A DNA stretch of 64,000 nt from Sphingomonas_L flavalba_A (GTDB lineage: Bacteria > Pseudomonadota > Alphaproteobacteria > Sphingomonadales > Sphingomonadaceae), in contig NZ_CP180208.1 in the NCBI RefSeq assembly GCF_047553045.1, positions 930,001 to 994,000 on the forward strand, read 5' to 3'. A program made the translations under genes and the position numbers. The notes beneath the pieces were generated by a model. It was not told where the DNA came from. It searched no databases and saw only the letters and a list, made by a program, of their open reading frames with translations. This document shows positions 36,404 to 43,761 of the stretch, piece after piece. How positions within the stretch are numbered: position 1 is the first letter of the stretch; each line of letters opens with the position of its first letter.

Positions 36404-36984
36404 GCGGCTTTCCAGTCGAGGAAGCCGAGCGTCGGCGCGCCGCTATGACCATGTTCCCACACGAACCACGCGAATGCGATGACGCCGTGCCCGTCGCCTT
36501 CCTCCTGCAATCGCCCGCGCTGCATCGGCACCCGCCGGGACATCACCCAGACGCGCGCCAGCGGCGTGTTGGGAAACCAGCGGCCCCGATCGACGCCTTC
36601 CAGGAAGGCAAGGCGCAGGAAAAGCGCGACCTTGCCGGTGGTCAGCTGCAACGCGCGGTCGGCAAATTCGACCGCCCATCGAAAGGGCGGGTTGGTGCAG
36701 ATATTCGGCGCGATCGGGTTCCATTCCATCAGGAAGTCTCTGCCGCCTTCGCCATAGCCCCGGTCGATCAGGTCGGTGCTGACTACCTGATAGCCCGATG
36801 CTTCCAGAACCTTGCTCATATCGCCGGTGCCGCACGCCGGCTCCCATATCGCACCGTCGAATGTTTCGACGCGGAGCAGTGCCTGTGTCGCGCCCGGATG
36901 GGTCGGGTAAAAATCGTCCGGGTGCCGGGCGACCGGGTCGTCGGTTTGTGCCGCGGCATATGCGCTGCCGCCCCGCCGGCTCAC
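36400..36984 (-). CDS. Phage DNA adenine-type methyltransferase
   Basis: 194 residues. EPACGTGDM (residues 48-56) is SAM motif I and TNPPF (97-101) is the catalytic (D/N)PPF/Y motif of amino-methyltransferases. FYPTHPGATQALL before motif I is typical of small phage N6-adenine methyltransferases. No restriction partner is encoded nearby, so it is an orphan, which could protect phage DNA or mark it during replication. It is coupled by ATGA to both primase and helicase genes. Confidence 0.82.
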   Translation of the reverse strand: MSRRGGSAYAAAQTDDPVARHPDDFYPTHPGATQALLRVETFDGAIWEPACGTGDMSKVLEASGYQVVSTDLIDRGYGEGGRDFLMEWNPIAPNICTNPPFRWAVEFADRALQLTTGKVALFLRLAFLEGVDRGRWFPNTPLARVWVMSRRVPMQRGRLQEEGDGHGVIAFAWFVWEHGHSGAPTLGFLDWKAA

Positions 36985-38081
36985 TTCCGCTTCCCCATCA
37001 GCAGATCGTTGAAGTCCTTGTAACCGTCCGGCGGGAACATCAGCTGCACCTTGCGTCCGGCCTCCTGTTGCCGCGCCACCGCCCGCTCCAGCGCGTTGAC
37101 CGCCTTGCTGTTCAGCGGGTCGTTCTGGCCGATCAGCACCACCGGCCCGGCTTGCTCAGGCACCACCAGCCCGCCGATATTGGCCAGCGCCACCCCGGCG
37201 ACGATTCGGGCGTCCGGCTTGGCCATCGCCACCGACAGCCCGTCCTCTATCCCCTCGCTGATATAGATCGGGGTGCCGGCGTCGATCTCGCGCAGCGTCT
37301 TGCGGCACGCGCCCTTCCAGAGCGGAATGCATCCGCCCTGGTAATAGCCCATCGACAGCTTCGCGTCGGCGACGGCCGCCTTGGTCACCACGCCCTGCCG
37401 CGCCGCATGGTCCCAGCCGGAAATGTCCAGATAGGTCCGGTGGACGCCCATCAGCGACCCGTCCAGCGCCATGATGCAGGCGACCATCGCCGGAAATTTG
37501 CCGCCGCGTTCGCGACACCACACGTCGGGGCGGTACCGCAGCGCCCCCGGCACCCTGCCGAGCTGGGCGAAGTCGATGCCCCGGCCGCGCAGATAGGCCT
37601 CCGCCGGCGTGCGGTGGAGGCCGATCGCACCGCGCCACAACGCATAAGCGCGCGACCGCATCTTCGCCTTCTCGGCCTCTGCCGCGGCATCCGCCTTCGC
37701 GTCGGCCTCGCGCGCTTCGCGCCGCACCCGCTCGATGCGGGCGGGATCGGCATCGTCCAGCCCCAGGAACGACTTGGCCCAGGCGATCGCCTTGCCCAGG
37801 TCGCCGCCATACTCGCGCAGCGCGACCAGGCTCAGCATGTCGCCGCTATAATCGGCGCTGCCCTGATCGGCGCCAAAGTCCGTCCACAGCCCGATCCGGC
37901 CGCGCCCGACATTGACCTTCAGCGAATATTTGCCGGTTTTCACATCGTCGATGCTCGACGTCTCCCAGAACCCGCCGGCCCGCCGCCCATGCGGCAACAG
38001 CCGCGGCGCCAGCGTCGCCGCCCGCTCGTTCAGCATCGCGGCGATTTCGCGCACGCTGATGTCGGCCTGCCCCCGCGCCAC
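36981..38081 (-). CDS. Toprim-domain phage primase
   Basis: 366 residues with a GTG start; no upstream ATG is available in frame. The N-terminal part (ISVREIAAMLNERAATLAPR, GRIGLWTDFGADQGSADYSGD) is like the CHC2/DUF7146 primase region but without the zinc cysteines. The C-terminal Toprim_3-like part carries PIYISEGIEDGLSVA (catalytic Glu) and an acidic loop around VVLIGQNDPLN. It primes phage DNA synthesis with the adjacent helicase. Confidence 0.82.
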   Translation of the reverse strand: MARGQADISVREIAAMLNERAATLAPRLLPHGRRAGGFWETSSIDDVKTGKYSLKVNVGRGRIGLWTDFGADQGSADYSGDMLSLVALREYGGDLGKAIAWAKSFLGLDDADPARIERVRREAREADAKADAAAEAEKAKMRSRAYALWRGAIGLHRTPAEAYLRGRGIDFAQLGRVPGALRYRPDVWCRERGGKFPAMVACIMALDGSLMGVHRTYLDISGWDHAARQGVVTKAAVADAKLSMGYYQGGCIPLWKGACRKTLREIDAGTPIYISEGIEDGLSVAMAKPDARIVAGVALANIGGLVVPEQAGPVVLIGQNDPLNSKAVNALERAVARQQEAGRKVQLMFPPDGYKDFNDLLMGKRK

Positions 38082-38146
38082 GGCTCAGCCGCTCATGGCC
38101 GGATGGTGCCGCACCCGAAAGGGGAAACGGAGGCGGCGCAAGCACG

Positions 38147-38455
38147 TCATTGCCCCACCGCCATCCGCGGCGGATCGCGGTCGTCGGTGCAGCGCAGATT
38201 GGGCAGGTTGTGGAAATGGTCGGGGCGCACCTGGCCGCGCGTGAAGATATACAGCCGCTCCATGTTCACCATGTCCGGCCGCCGGTGCCCCGGCTCGTCA
38301 GGGTACATTTCCCAGCCGCGCCAGGTCTGGAACGACACGCCGAACGCGGCGGCGGCATCGGCCACCCGCCAGGCGCGGGAAGCGCCGGTTTGCGTGTCTT
38401 CCAGCCGCTGGGTCAGCCGCCAGAGCTTCAGGGGGTGGGTGCGTCGCTGTGCCAT
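38147..38455 (-). CDS. Cro-like DNA-binding regulator
   Basis: 102 residues from ATG 38455. Residues ~30-55 (RVADAAAAFGVSFQTWRGWE) form a helix-turn-helix like YdaS/Cro-type proteins. It is first in the replication operon and divergent from the CI-like repressor, with the shared operator region between them: the Cro position of a lambdoid switch. Confidence 0.72.
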   Translation of the reverse strand: MAQRRTHPLKLWRLTQRLEDTQTGASRAWRVADAAAAFGVSFQTWRGWEMYPDEPGHRRPDMVNMERLYIFTRGQVRPDHFHNLPNLRCTDDRDPPRMAVGQ

Positions 38456-38463
38456 GCTGGGAC

Positions 38464-38492
38464 GATTAAGCAAATAGCTTAACCGATTGCAA
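38464..38492 (-). promoter_or_regulatory. Promoter of the cro-replication operon
   Basis: On the minus strand TTGCAA (38492-38487), 17 bp, TTAATC (38469-38464). Operator copy 1 overlaps the spacer and -10 box. The same boxes and spacing with the same operator placement occur in the early promoter at 39029-39057. Confidence 0.65.
38466..38482. promoter_or_regulatory. Operator copy 1 (17 bp)
   Basis: TTAAGCAAATAGCTTAA, a perfect inverted repeat with 6-bp half-sites (TTAAGC/GCTTAA) and a 5-bp centre. It lies in the cro promoter. Confidence 0.75.
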
Positions 38493-38509
38493 GGCTGGAC
38501 GGTCGAAAA

Positions 38510-38526
38510 TTCAGCAGATACGCTAA
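38510..38526. promoter_or_regulatory. Operator copy 2 (17 bp, degenerate)
   Basis: TTCAGCAGATACGCTAA, aligned to copy 1 with mismatches in both halves. It lies directly before the CI-like gene and may serve autoregulation. Confidence 0.6.
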
Positions 38527-38532
38527 AGACCT

Positions 38533-38913
38533 ATGAGCGCGGTGATTTTACATTTCGTCGCTATGGCCGACCTACCCAATCGCATCCGCGAGCAGCGGCG
38601 CGCGCTCCACTGGAAGCAGCAGGACCTGGCGGAGCGCGTCAATTGCTCGATCGCCCAGATCAGCGATCTGGAACGCGGCGCCCGCGAACTGTCCTATGCC
38701 TGGATGGTCCGCATCGCCCGCGCGCTCGATGTTGAGCCGGCCGACCTGCTTCTACCCGAACATAACAGCGGCAGCCTGACCAGTGCAGAGCGTGCGCTGG
38801 TTGAGCGTTACCGCGCCGGTTCGGACGATCAGAAGCGGCAGATCGAGCAGATGAGCGACATCATCGTGCCGTTCGTGCCGGAAACGCCGCGCAAGCGCGC
38901 CGGCGCCGCCTGA
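38533..38913 (+). CDS. CI-like XRE-family repressor
   Basis: 126 residues. IREQRRALHWKQQDLAERVN and CSIAQISDLERGARELSYAW form a canonical XRE helix-turn-helix (about residues 16-70), followed by a short helical tail but no LexA-type peptidase domain. No ribosome-binding site is visible before ATG 38533; a weak promoter (TGGACG-17 bp-TACGCT) would place transcription start near this ATG, suggesting a leaderless mRNA as for lambda cI. ATG 38563 is the alternative. Lacking a peptidase domain, induction by RecA-stimulated cleavage is not expected. Confidence 0.82.
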   Translation: MSAVILHFVAMADLPNRIREQRRALHWKQQDLAERVNCSIAQISDLERGARELSYAWMVRIARALDVEPADLLLPEHNSGSLTSAERALVERYRAGSDDQKRQIEQMSDIIVPFVPETPRKRAGAA

Positions 38914-39004
38914 CCTCCATCGCTGCCTGGCCGGGCGGCGACGTCACAATCTGTCCGCCTTTGGCGCCGCGCTGGAACCGTCTGGTGCGGCTGTTGGCGT
39001 TTCA

Positions 39005-39021
39005 TTTCGCAATCCGCTTAA
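39005..39021. promoter_or_regulatory. Operator copy 3 (17 bp)
   Basis: TTTCGCAATCCGCTTAA, sharing the right half-site GCTTAA and central GCAA with copies 1 and 4. It lies just upstream of the early promoter. Confidence 0.7.
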
Positions 39022-39028
39022 ATTTCCC

Positions 39029-39057
39029 TTGAATATGATTTCGCAAATCGCTTAATC
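39029..39057 (+). promoter_or_regulatory. Early promoter of the plus-strand operon
   Basis: TTGAAT (39029-39034), 17 bp, TTAATC (39052-39057), the same -10 sequence as the cro promoter. Operator copy 4 covers most of the spacer and the -10 start, so repressor binding would exclude RNA polymerase. Confidence 0.65.
39039..39055. promoter_or_regulatory. Operator copy 4 (17 bp)
   Basis: TTTCGCAAATCGCTTAA, 15 of 17 identical to copy 3 and 14 of 17 to copy 1. It is placed in the early promoter exactly as copy 1 is in the cro promoter. Confidence 0.72.
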
Positions 39058-39084
39058 ATATCGCCTCTCGTTACGGAGGCTGCT

Positions 39085-39486
39085 ATGCGTACTGCTGAAA
39101 TCATCCCCTGGCGCGGGGCCGCGCCCACCGCAAAGGGCGATCGGCCGGCGCCGCCGCCGCTACGCCGCAGCCTGGCGGACATCGACCTGCACGGCGTGGC
39201 GCGGCGGCTCGGCATGGAGGGTCGGGAACGGCGGACGATCATCATGACGGTCCGCCGCCTGATCGATCGCCACGGCTTCCCTTGGCCGAAGACCCCGCGC
39301 TTCCTGCGCGGACAGCGCCTGTTCGGCGCCGGCGCGGTCACCGCCTACAGCATCTGGTCGCGCGATGCGGTCGATCAGTGGTTCGACGACGATCTGCCGC
39401 CGGCCATGCTCGCCGCCGGTGACGCGCGCCGCCGGGCGATGACCCGCCGCGCGCTCGCTGATCGCGCGAAAGCGATCGCGCTGTGA
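39085..39486 (+). CDS. First early gene, putative DNA-binding protein
   Basis: 133 residues, ATG after GGAGG. The middle (GVARRLGMEGRERRTIIMTV and RRLIDRHGFPWPKTPRFLRG) looks like a winged-helix/AlpA-type recognition segment, rich in Arg. It could be an excisionase or early regulator, but I recognise no specific family. It is under the operator-controlled early promoter. Confidence 0.6.
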   Translation: MRTAEIIPWRGAAPTAKGDRPAPPPLRRSLADIDLHGVARRLGMEGRERRTIIMTVRRLIDRHGFPWPKTPRFLRGQRLFGAGAVTAYSIWSRDAVDQWFDDDLPPAMLAAGDARRRAMTRRALADRAKAIAL

Positions 39487-39635
39487 AGCCCCGTCGTTGC
39501 CTTGAGCGGCGATGCATATTGTTCGTCGCCCGCCGGCAGCGCGCCCTCGGTCGCGTGCTGGTCTGTTATGCACTGTTCGCCGGCGTCTATTTTGTCGGCC
39601 AGCTCGCCCGCGCCTGGCTGGATGGGCGGCTATGA
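39483..39635 (+). CDS. 50-residue small membrane protein, coupled on both sides
   Basis: GTG start overlaps the previous stop (GTGA), and its stop overlaps the next start (ATGA). The product has a very basic N-terminus (VKPRRCLERR...RRQR) and one hydrophobic segment (VLVCYALFAGVYFVGQLA), so it would insert with the N-terminus inside. The double coupling makes it credible despite its size. Function unknown. Confidence 0.6.
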   Translation: MKPRRCLERRCILFVARRQRALGRVLVCYALFAGVYFVGQLARAWLDGRL

Positions 39636-40084
39636 GCGAACCAATCCCGCGCTGGCAGGTCGAGCAGGAAGGCGCGACCAATGTGATCTACACCCAGCGG
39701 GTGCCCGATCATGTCGAGCATATGCCCGAAATCGGCGATGTTCTTGTCGGTCACGCCGACTGCATGGTCGCCGGCACGTTCGAGCAGAATGGCCGCTGCG
39801 ATCGGCGCATCGCCATCTGGCTTGCCCGCCGCGCGCCGGGCGTCGGTCATGGCCTGATAATCGCCCTGCCGCCGGACGAAGCCCGCGCGCTCTGCGCCGT
39901 CGTCATGGAAGAAGTGCTGGCGATGGAGGCGGATGCCGGCGCGCAGGCCGCCCGTGTGCTTGCGCGCGCCGCGCCGCGCCGTGTCCGCCTGCCGGCGTGT
40001 TCGCTCACCGCCGATCGCCGCATCGCAACCGCGATCGTCATTGGCTGCCTGATCGCGCTCGTCGTTGCGGCGGTGACGCCATGA
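39632..40084 (+). CDS. Phage protein with C-terminal membrane anchor
   Basis: 150 residues from an ATG overlapping the previous stop. The first 110 residues are soluble (MSEPIPRWQVEQEGATNVIY...), the last 22 form a hydrophobic tail (IATAIVIGCLIALVVAAVTP), giving a tail-anchored inner-membrane protein. It follows a small membrane protein, so the pair might act together. No family recognised. Confidence 0.6.
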   Translation: MSEPIPRWQVEQEGATNVIYTQRVPDHVEHMPEIGDVLVGHADCMVAGTFEQNGRCDRRIAIWLARRAPGVGHGLIIALPPDEARALCAVVMEEVLAMEADAGAQAARVLARAAPRRVRLPACSLTADRRIATAIVIGCLIALVVAAVTP

Positions 40085-40296
40085 AGCGCCGCGATGGGAC
40101 CGTCGCCATGCAGGAAGCACGCCTGACCGCGCTTCAGTCTGTCGAATGCCAGCGCCGCCTGACGCCGGATGAGCGGCAAGAACTGGACCGCCTGCTGATA
40201 AATCAATGGCAGCGCGGCCGGCGTGTTGCCGAACGCCTTTCGCGCGCGCGAAAAAAGGTGGAGACACTGGAATCCGCCCTGGCGGCGTTGCGATGA
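40081..40296 (+). CDS. Small helical phage protein
   Basis: 71 residues, ATGA-coupled to both neighbours. Almost entirely charged helix (LTPDERQELDRLLINQWQRG, RLSRARKKVETLESALAALR), probably a coiled coil. Function unknown. Confidence 0.6.
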   Translation: MKRRDGTVAMQEARLTALQSVECQRRLTPDERQELDRLLINQWQRGRRVAERLSRARKKVETLESALAALR

Positions 40297-40895
40297 TCGG
40301 CGCTATGGCCGCGCCGGCCCGCGCGATGGATGCGGAGCCGCATCTGCTTCTTCCGCAACCTCTCGATCCGCATTTTGCGGAATTTTCCGATGGATGCACC
40401 CACCCGCGCGACGTTCCCTTTCACGATCGCCGCGCGGAAATCATCCGCGAACTGGACCTGCGCCGCCGCACCTATGGCACGCTCGTGGAGCGCGGCCGCA
40501 TTCCTCAGGCTGCCGCCGAACGCGAAACAGCCCTGATGGCGGCGATCGCCGACGACATGGAGGCGGAGCAGCGCTTTCAGGAAACCGGCATCTGGGCGCA
40601 GCCGGTTAATTTTGATTGGGTCGACAAGACCGCCTGCCTGCGCCGCGAAATATGCATCCGCCGCGCCTGGTACGCGCGCCGCATAGCGGACGGCAAACTG
40701 CGGCCCGACGATGCCCGCCGCCAGCAGGAACGGATCGAGGCCGTCCACTGGATGTACTGGCGCGCCGCCTTCTGCTGGACCTTGCGCGCCGATGAGGCGC
40801 CGCCGGACTGGGCGAACCCGCGGCCCGCCCCGGCCAGCGAGCGCGCCCGCAACCGCCTCCGCGCCCATTTCGCCCAGTTCGAAGGAGAAGCATGA
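40293..40895 (+). CDS. Phage protein of unknown function
   Basis: 200 residues. Contains IRELDLRRRTYGTLVERGRI followed by PQAAAERETALMAAIADDM, a helical pattern (RELxLRRRxYxxxVxxGxxxxxxAxxxxxxMxAI) that I recognise from many phage and plasmid proteins of unknown function, and a second helical, Trp-rich half (AVHWMYWRAAFCWTLRADE). Coupled by ATGA to both neighbours. Confidence 0.65.
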   Translation: MIGAMAAPARAMDAEPHLLLPQPLDPHFAEFSDGCTHPRDVPFHDRRAEIIRELDLRRRTYGTLVERGRIPQAAAERETALMAAIADDMEAEQRFQETGIWAQPVNFDWVDKTACLRREICIRRAWYARRIADGKLRPDDARRQQERIEAVHWMYWRAAFCWTLRADEAPPDWANPRPAPASERARNRLRAHFAQFEGEA

Positions 40896-41173
40896 TGTCC
40901 GTCACCAAGAAACCAGCGCGCGACACGATCACATCTTTGCGGGGAAAGCTCGCCGAGGCGCACAGCCACAACAACTACCTGTTGGATCGGTTGGCGGCCG
41001 AACGGGAGAGAGCTGACGTGCTGGATTGCCGCCTCGGCATCTACGCGAGCATGTTGGACCGCTCGGGGATGCCGGCATTGGCCGTCGACATCAGCCGCCT
41101 GCTGTCGCTCGACGCCGGCACCAGTCGCGCCAGCGCATCATCCGATATCACCGCCGACGAGGTGCCGTTCTGA
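40892..41173 (+). CDS. Small phage protein with coiled-coil segment
   Basis: 93 residues; residues ~14-45 are a coiled-coil-like helix (LRGKLAEAHSHNNYLLDRLA AERERADVL) and the rest is a short alpha/beta tail. ATGA/TGATG overlaps on both sides. Function unknown. Confidence 0.6.
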   Translation: MMSVTKKPARDTITSLRGKLAEAHSHNNYLLDRLAAERERADVLDCRLGIYASMLDRSGMPALAVDISRLLSLDAGTSRASASSDITADEVPF

Positions 41174-41535
41174 TGGCCGCTTGCAAGACGACGCTATCCC
41201 CACGTCAGCACAAGCAATTGGGAAGAGAGTGTGCTCGCGGGACGGAAGAGATGCGAGCCCCCTCCATCACAACCTCAAACCCCGAATATGGTGGCGCGTT
41301 CTATATCGCGCGCGCGGCCCATATTGCCGGCGCCCGCCGGGACAAGACACTATGGTCGGTGCATATGTGCCCGACCTTGGCGGAGGCCGAAGAGCACGCC
41401 GAAAAATGGCGGGAGAATAACCGGCTGATCGAGGCCGGCAGATGCCGAACTTCGTGGAGCATCTGTTCCGCTCCTCGCCCCAGGACCAGCCGACCCCCGC
41501 TGGCCCGACATCATCGAGCGAGCGCCGCACCTTGA
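41173..41535 (+). CDS. Small phage protein whose 3' end overlaps the next gene out of frame
   Basis: 120 residues starting at TGATG. The first ~90 residues (PEYGGAFYIARAAHIAGARR...CPTLAEAEEHAEKWRENNRL) look like an authentic small domain. The last 31 residues are Arg/Pro/Ser-rich and coincide with the start of the next, better-supported frame. Either the genes truly overlap by 94 bp or an older stop codon near 41440 was lost by a frameshift. Confidence 0.55.
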   Translation: MAACKTTLSPRQHKQLGRECARGTEEMRAPSITTSNPEYGGAFYIARAAHIAGARRDKTLWSVHMCPTLAEAEEHAEKWRENNRLIEAGRCRTSWSICSAPRPRTSRPPLARHHRASAAP

Positions 41536-41702
41536 ACCCGCTGTTCGTCGAATGGCTGATGGGCTGGCCCATCGGGTGGACCGGTTTAGGGCCGGTGGAA
41601 ACGGCGTCGTCCCATTGGTGGCGGCGCATGCGTACCGCTCTCTCGCTGCTCGGCTCGAAGCCGATGCCTGACCAAGCCAGCCTGTTCGGGGAAGCCGCAT
41701 GA
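41442..41702 (+). CDS. Stand-alone DNA-methyltransferase-tail-like protein
   Basis: 86 residues. RRTLNPLFVEWLMGWPIGWT is a motif I know from the C-terminal ends of phage C5-cytosine methyltransferases and from small separate phage proteins; it is followed by SSHWWRRMRTALSLLGSKP. There are no SAM motifs, so it is not an enzyme by itself. It is coupled to the PAPS-reductase-like gene by ATGA. Confidence 0.65.
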   Translation: MPNFVEHLFRSSPQDQPTPAGPTSSSERRTLNPLFVEWLMGWPIGWTGLGPVETASSHWWRRMRTALSLLGSKPMPDQASLFGEAA

Positions 41703-42532
41703 AGCTGATCCCACAGATCTCGGATCTGGACGAGAAGATTGCTCAGTCGATGGCCATCATCGATCAAGCGCTGAGCGAAAATGGCAATGTCACGCACTTA
41801 TTCGGCCTCTATTCGAGCGGTAACGACAGTGCGTGTTCAACCCACCTCGCGTCGCAGCATCCGGCTTTTACGCGGGCGGCGATGATAGACACGACGATCG
41901 CGATCCCCGAAGCCCAGGCGCATGGTCGCGCGGTGGCTGAACTCTTCCAGTGGCGCCTGATAGAATACCGCGCGCCGGTGCCGTACCGCGATATCGTTCT
42001 GAAGCACGGCTTCGCCGGGCCGGGCGGTCATCGCTTTATGTACATCCGGCTGAAAGAGCGCTGCGTCGACCGTTTGGTGCGCGAGCACAAGACGCAATGG
42101 CGGGACCGGATCGGGCTGGTCACTGGCGTCCGGCTTTCAGAGAGCGAAAGGCGCATGGGGCACGTCGTGCCGATCCGCCGCGACGGCTGCCAGCTCTGGA
42201 TAGCGCCGATCTTGAATTGGACCGACGACGACAAAATCGAATACATGCGTCGCCACCATATCCCGCGCAGTCCGGTAACCGATAAGCTGTGCATGTCCGG
42301 TGAGTGCCTGTGCGGCGCGTTTGCCCGGAAAGAGGAACTGGTCGAAATCGACCTGCATTACCCCGCAACCGCAGCCCGCATCCGTGCTCTTGAAGCCGAA
42401 GCGGCCGCCGCTGGTGTTCACGCGAAATGGGGCACCCGGCCGCCGGGCAAACGCATAAAGCCCACGCTCGGCGGCATGCTCTGCTCATCCTGCAATCAGA
42501 GGAATTTCGCATTCATGGACGATGCCGCATGA
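41699..42532 (+). CDS. PAPS-reductase-like PP-loop protein with cysteine cluster
   Basis: 277 residues. The ATP-pyrophosphatase loop is FGLYSSGNDSA (SSGNDS at residues 39-44, a variant of SGGxDS). GLVTGVRLSESERR (~140-152) fits the PAPS reductase/DndC/adenylyl-transfer branch. Five cysteines are arranged as LCMSGECLCG (C198, C203, C205) and LCSSC (C262, C265), which could hold an iron-sulfur cluster or zinc. Phage members of this family have no settled function; sulfur insertion into nucleic acid or small-molecule adenylation are possible. It is in the middle of the repressible early operon. Confidence 0.78.
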   Translation: MKLIPQISDLDEKIAQSMAIIDQALSENGNVTHLFGLYSSGNDSACSTHLASQHPAFTRAAMIDTTIAIPEAQAHGRAVAELFQWRLIEYRAPVPYRDIVLKHGFAGPGGHRFMYIRLKERCVDRLVREHKTQWRDRIGLVTGVRLSESERRMGHVVPIRRDGCQLWIAPILNWTDDDKIEYMRRHHIPRSPVTDKLCMSGECLCGAFARKEELVEIDLHYPATAARIRALEAEAAAAGVHAKWGTRPPGKRIKPTLGGMLCSSCNQRNFAFMDDAA

Positions 42533-42732
42533 CGACTGAAGCAGACCGCGAGCGCGCCGCCGTGGTGGCGTTCTTGGATCGGTGCCTCAAGGAATCGTTG
42601 GTTGGCAAAACTCGGCCTGAATTCATTTGTCGGACCCCGGCCAAAGCGGCTGGCGTAATCGCACATTTCACCGCGCACCTATCGATGCTGATCGAGCGCG
42701 GCGACCATCTGAAAGGCAAGAGCGATGAGTAA
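42529..42732 (+). CDS. Small phage protein of unknown function
   Basis: 67 residues (MTTEADRERAAVVAFLDRCL...), helical, ATGA-coupled to the PP-loop gene and overlapping the cupin-like gene by 8 bp. ICRTPAKAAGVIAHFTAHLS suggests a small helical domain. Not recognised. Confidence 0.6.
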   Translation: MTTEADRERAAVVAFLDRCLKESLVGKTRPEFICRTPAKAAGVIAHFTAHLSMLIERGDHLKGKSDE

Positions 42733-43195
42733 TCTCGGCTACGCCAGCATCGACGACATGGCCGCCTGGGCGCGCGCATGGATGCAGCGCCCGGTCGACT
42801 TCGCGATCGGCGATCCGACATATCTGAATAGGTGGTTCGTCATCCCCCGCAACGCCTCGCAGAACACCTATCTGCACCAGATCCTGCGCAGCGATGATGA
42901 CCGCGCGCTCCACGATCATCCGTGGGACAACGTCTCGTTTTTGCTGATCGGCCGCTACGCGGAAATCACGCCGGAGGGGTCCTATCTCCGCGAGGCCGGC
43001 TCGATCGTTCGCCGGCGCGCGACCGATTCCCACCGCCTTGAACTGATCGACAGCGAGCCATGCGTCTCGCTTTTCACCACCGGCCCGAAGCTTCGCGAGT
43101 GGGGTTTCCACTGCCCGAAAGGCTGGGTGCATTGGCGCGATTTCACAGCCGGCGAGAACGGCGAGACCATTGGAAAAGGATGCGGCGATGACTGA
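42725..43195 (+). CDS. Cupin-like phage protein
   Basis: 156 residues. LHDHPWDNVSFLLIGRYAEI carries the HxH...of a cupin first motif, and SLFTTGPKLREWGFHCPKGW gives the second motif with His. I recognise the HDHPW...S..L.G.Y.E...R..SxHRLEL...TLFxTGPKxREWGFxCPxGWxHW pattern from many phages. A metal-binding enzyme or binding protein is likely; the ligand is unknown. Confidence 0.72.
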   Translation: MSNLGYASIDDMAAWARAWMQRPVDFAIGDPTYLNRWFVIPRNASQNTYLHQILRSDDDRALHDHPWDNVSFLLIGRYAEITPEGSYLREAGSIVRRRATDSHRLELIDSEPCVSLFTTGPKLREWGFHCPKGWVHWRDFTAGENGETIGKGCGDD

Positions 43196-43397
43196 ACAAC
43201 TACCCGACGACGTGATCGCCCTGGTCATCGCCGCGCGCAACGTCTGCTACGAGCTGGACACCGCAACGCCAGAATACAGCGCTCTCGATCAGGCGCTGGA
43301 ACGGTTCGCCTCGCGGGTCGGCTGGGACGACGACGGCGGCTCGATACCGGATGCCCATGTCGCAGCTTGCTCCTGTGGAGGGCGGGCCGATGGGTGA
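43188..43397 (+). CDS. Small phage protein of unknown function
   Basis: 69 residues (MTEQLPDDVIALVIAARNVC...), with an N-terminal helical hairpin-like region (VIAARNVCYELDTATPEYSA LDQALERFASRVG) and a short Cys-containing C-terminus (AACSCGGRADG). Overlaps both neighbours by 8 bp. Confidence 0.58.
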   Translation: MTEQLPDDVIALVIAARNVCYELDTATPEYSALDQALERFASRVGWDDDGGSIPDAHVAACSCGGRADG

Positions 43398-43761
43398 TTT
43401 TCACGACAAACCGAGATTCACGCTCGGCTATATCGACGACGCTGCGACTGCTCGCCGGACAGTGTATCGGTCGGACGGCAGCCTGCTTTCCGACTGCGTC
43501 AGCAACTACCACACCCCGACGAATGGCGTCCATCTGTGCGGTGTCACCGACGACGGCCAACAGCCCACGACGGTGGCGTCATATCCTATGAATCGTGCGG
43601 AAGCCCGGTCTTTTTGGGAGGCGGCGCGCGAGGTCGCCGAGTGCGCCGAAGATGAGTACGATTTCATCGTGGACCTGTGCATCAGCGATCAGATCTACGA
43701 GGATTTCCGCAGTAACCGCCAGCTTTGGCCCCGTGTAATAGAAGCGTGGAATTCGCTATGA
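43390..43761 (+). CDS. Phage protein of unknown function
   Basis: 123 residues, acidic, mixed alpha/beta (MGDFHDKPRFTLGYIDDAAT..., EAAREVAECAEDEYDFIVDL). Overlaps the previous gene by 8 bp and is ATGA-coupled to the next. Not recognised. Confidence 0.58.
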   Translation: MGDFHDKPRFTLGYIDDAATARRTVYRSDGSLLSDCVSNYHTPTNGVHLCGVTDDGQQPTTVASYPMNRAEARSFWEAAREVAECAEDEYDFIVDLCISDQIYEDFRSNRQLWPRVIEAWNSL

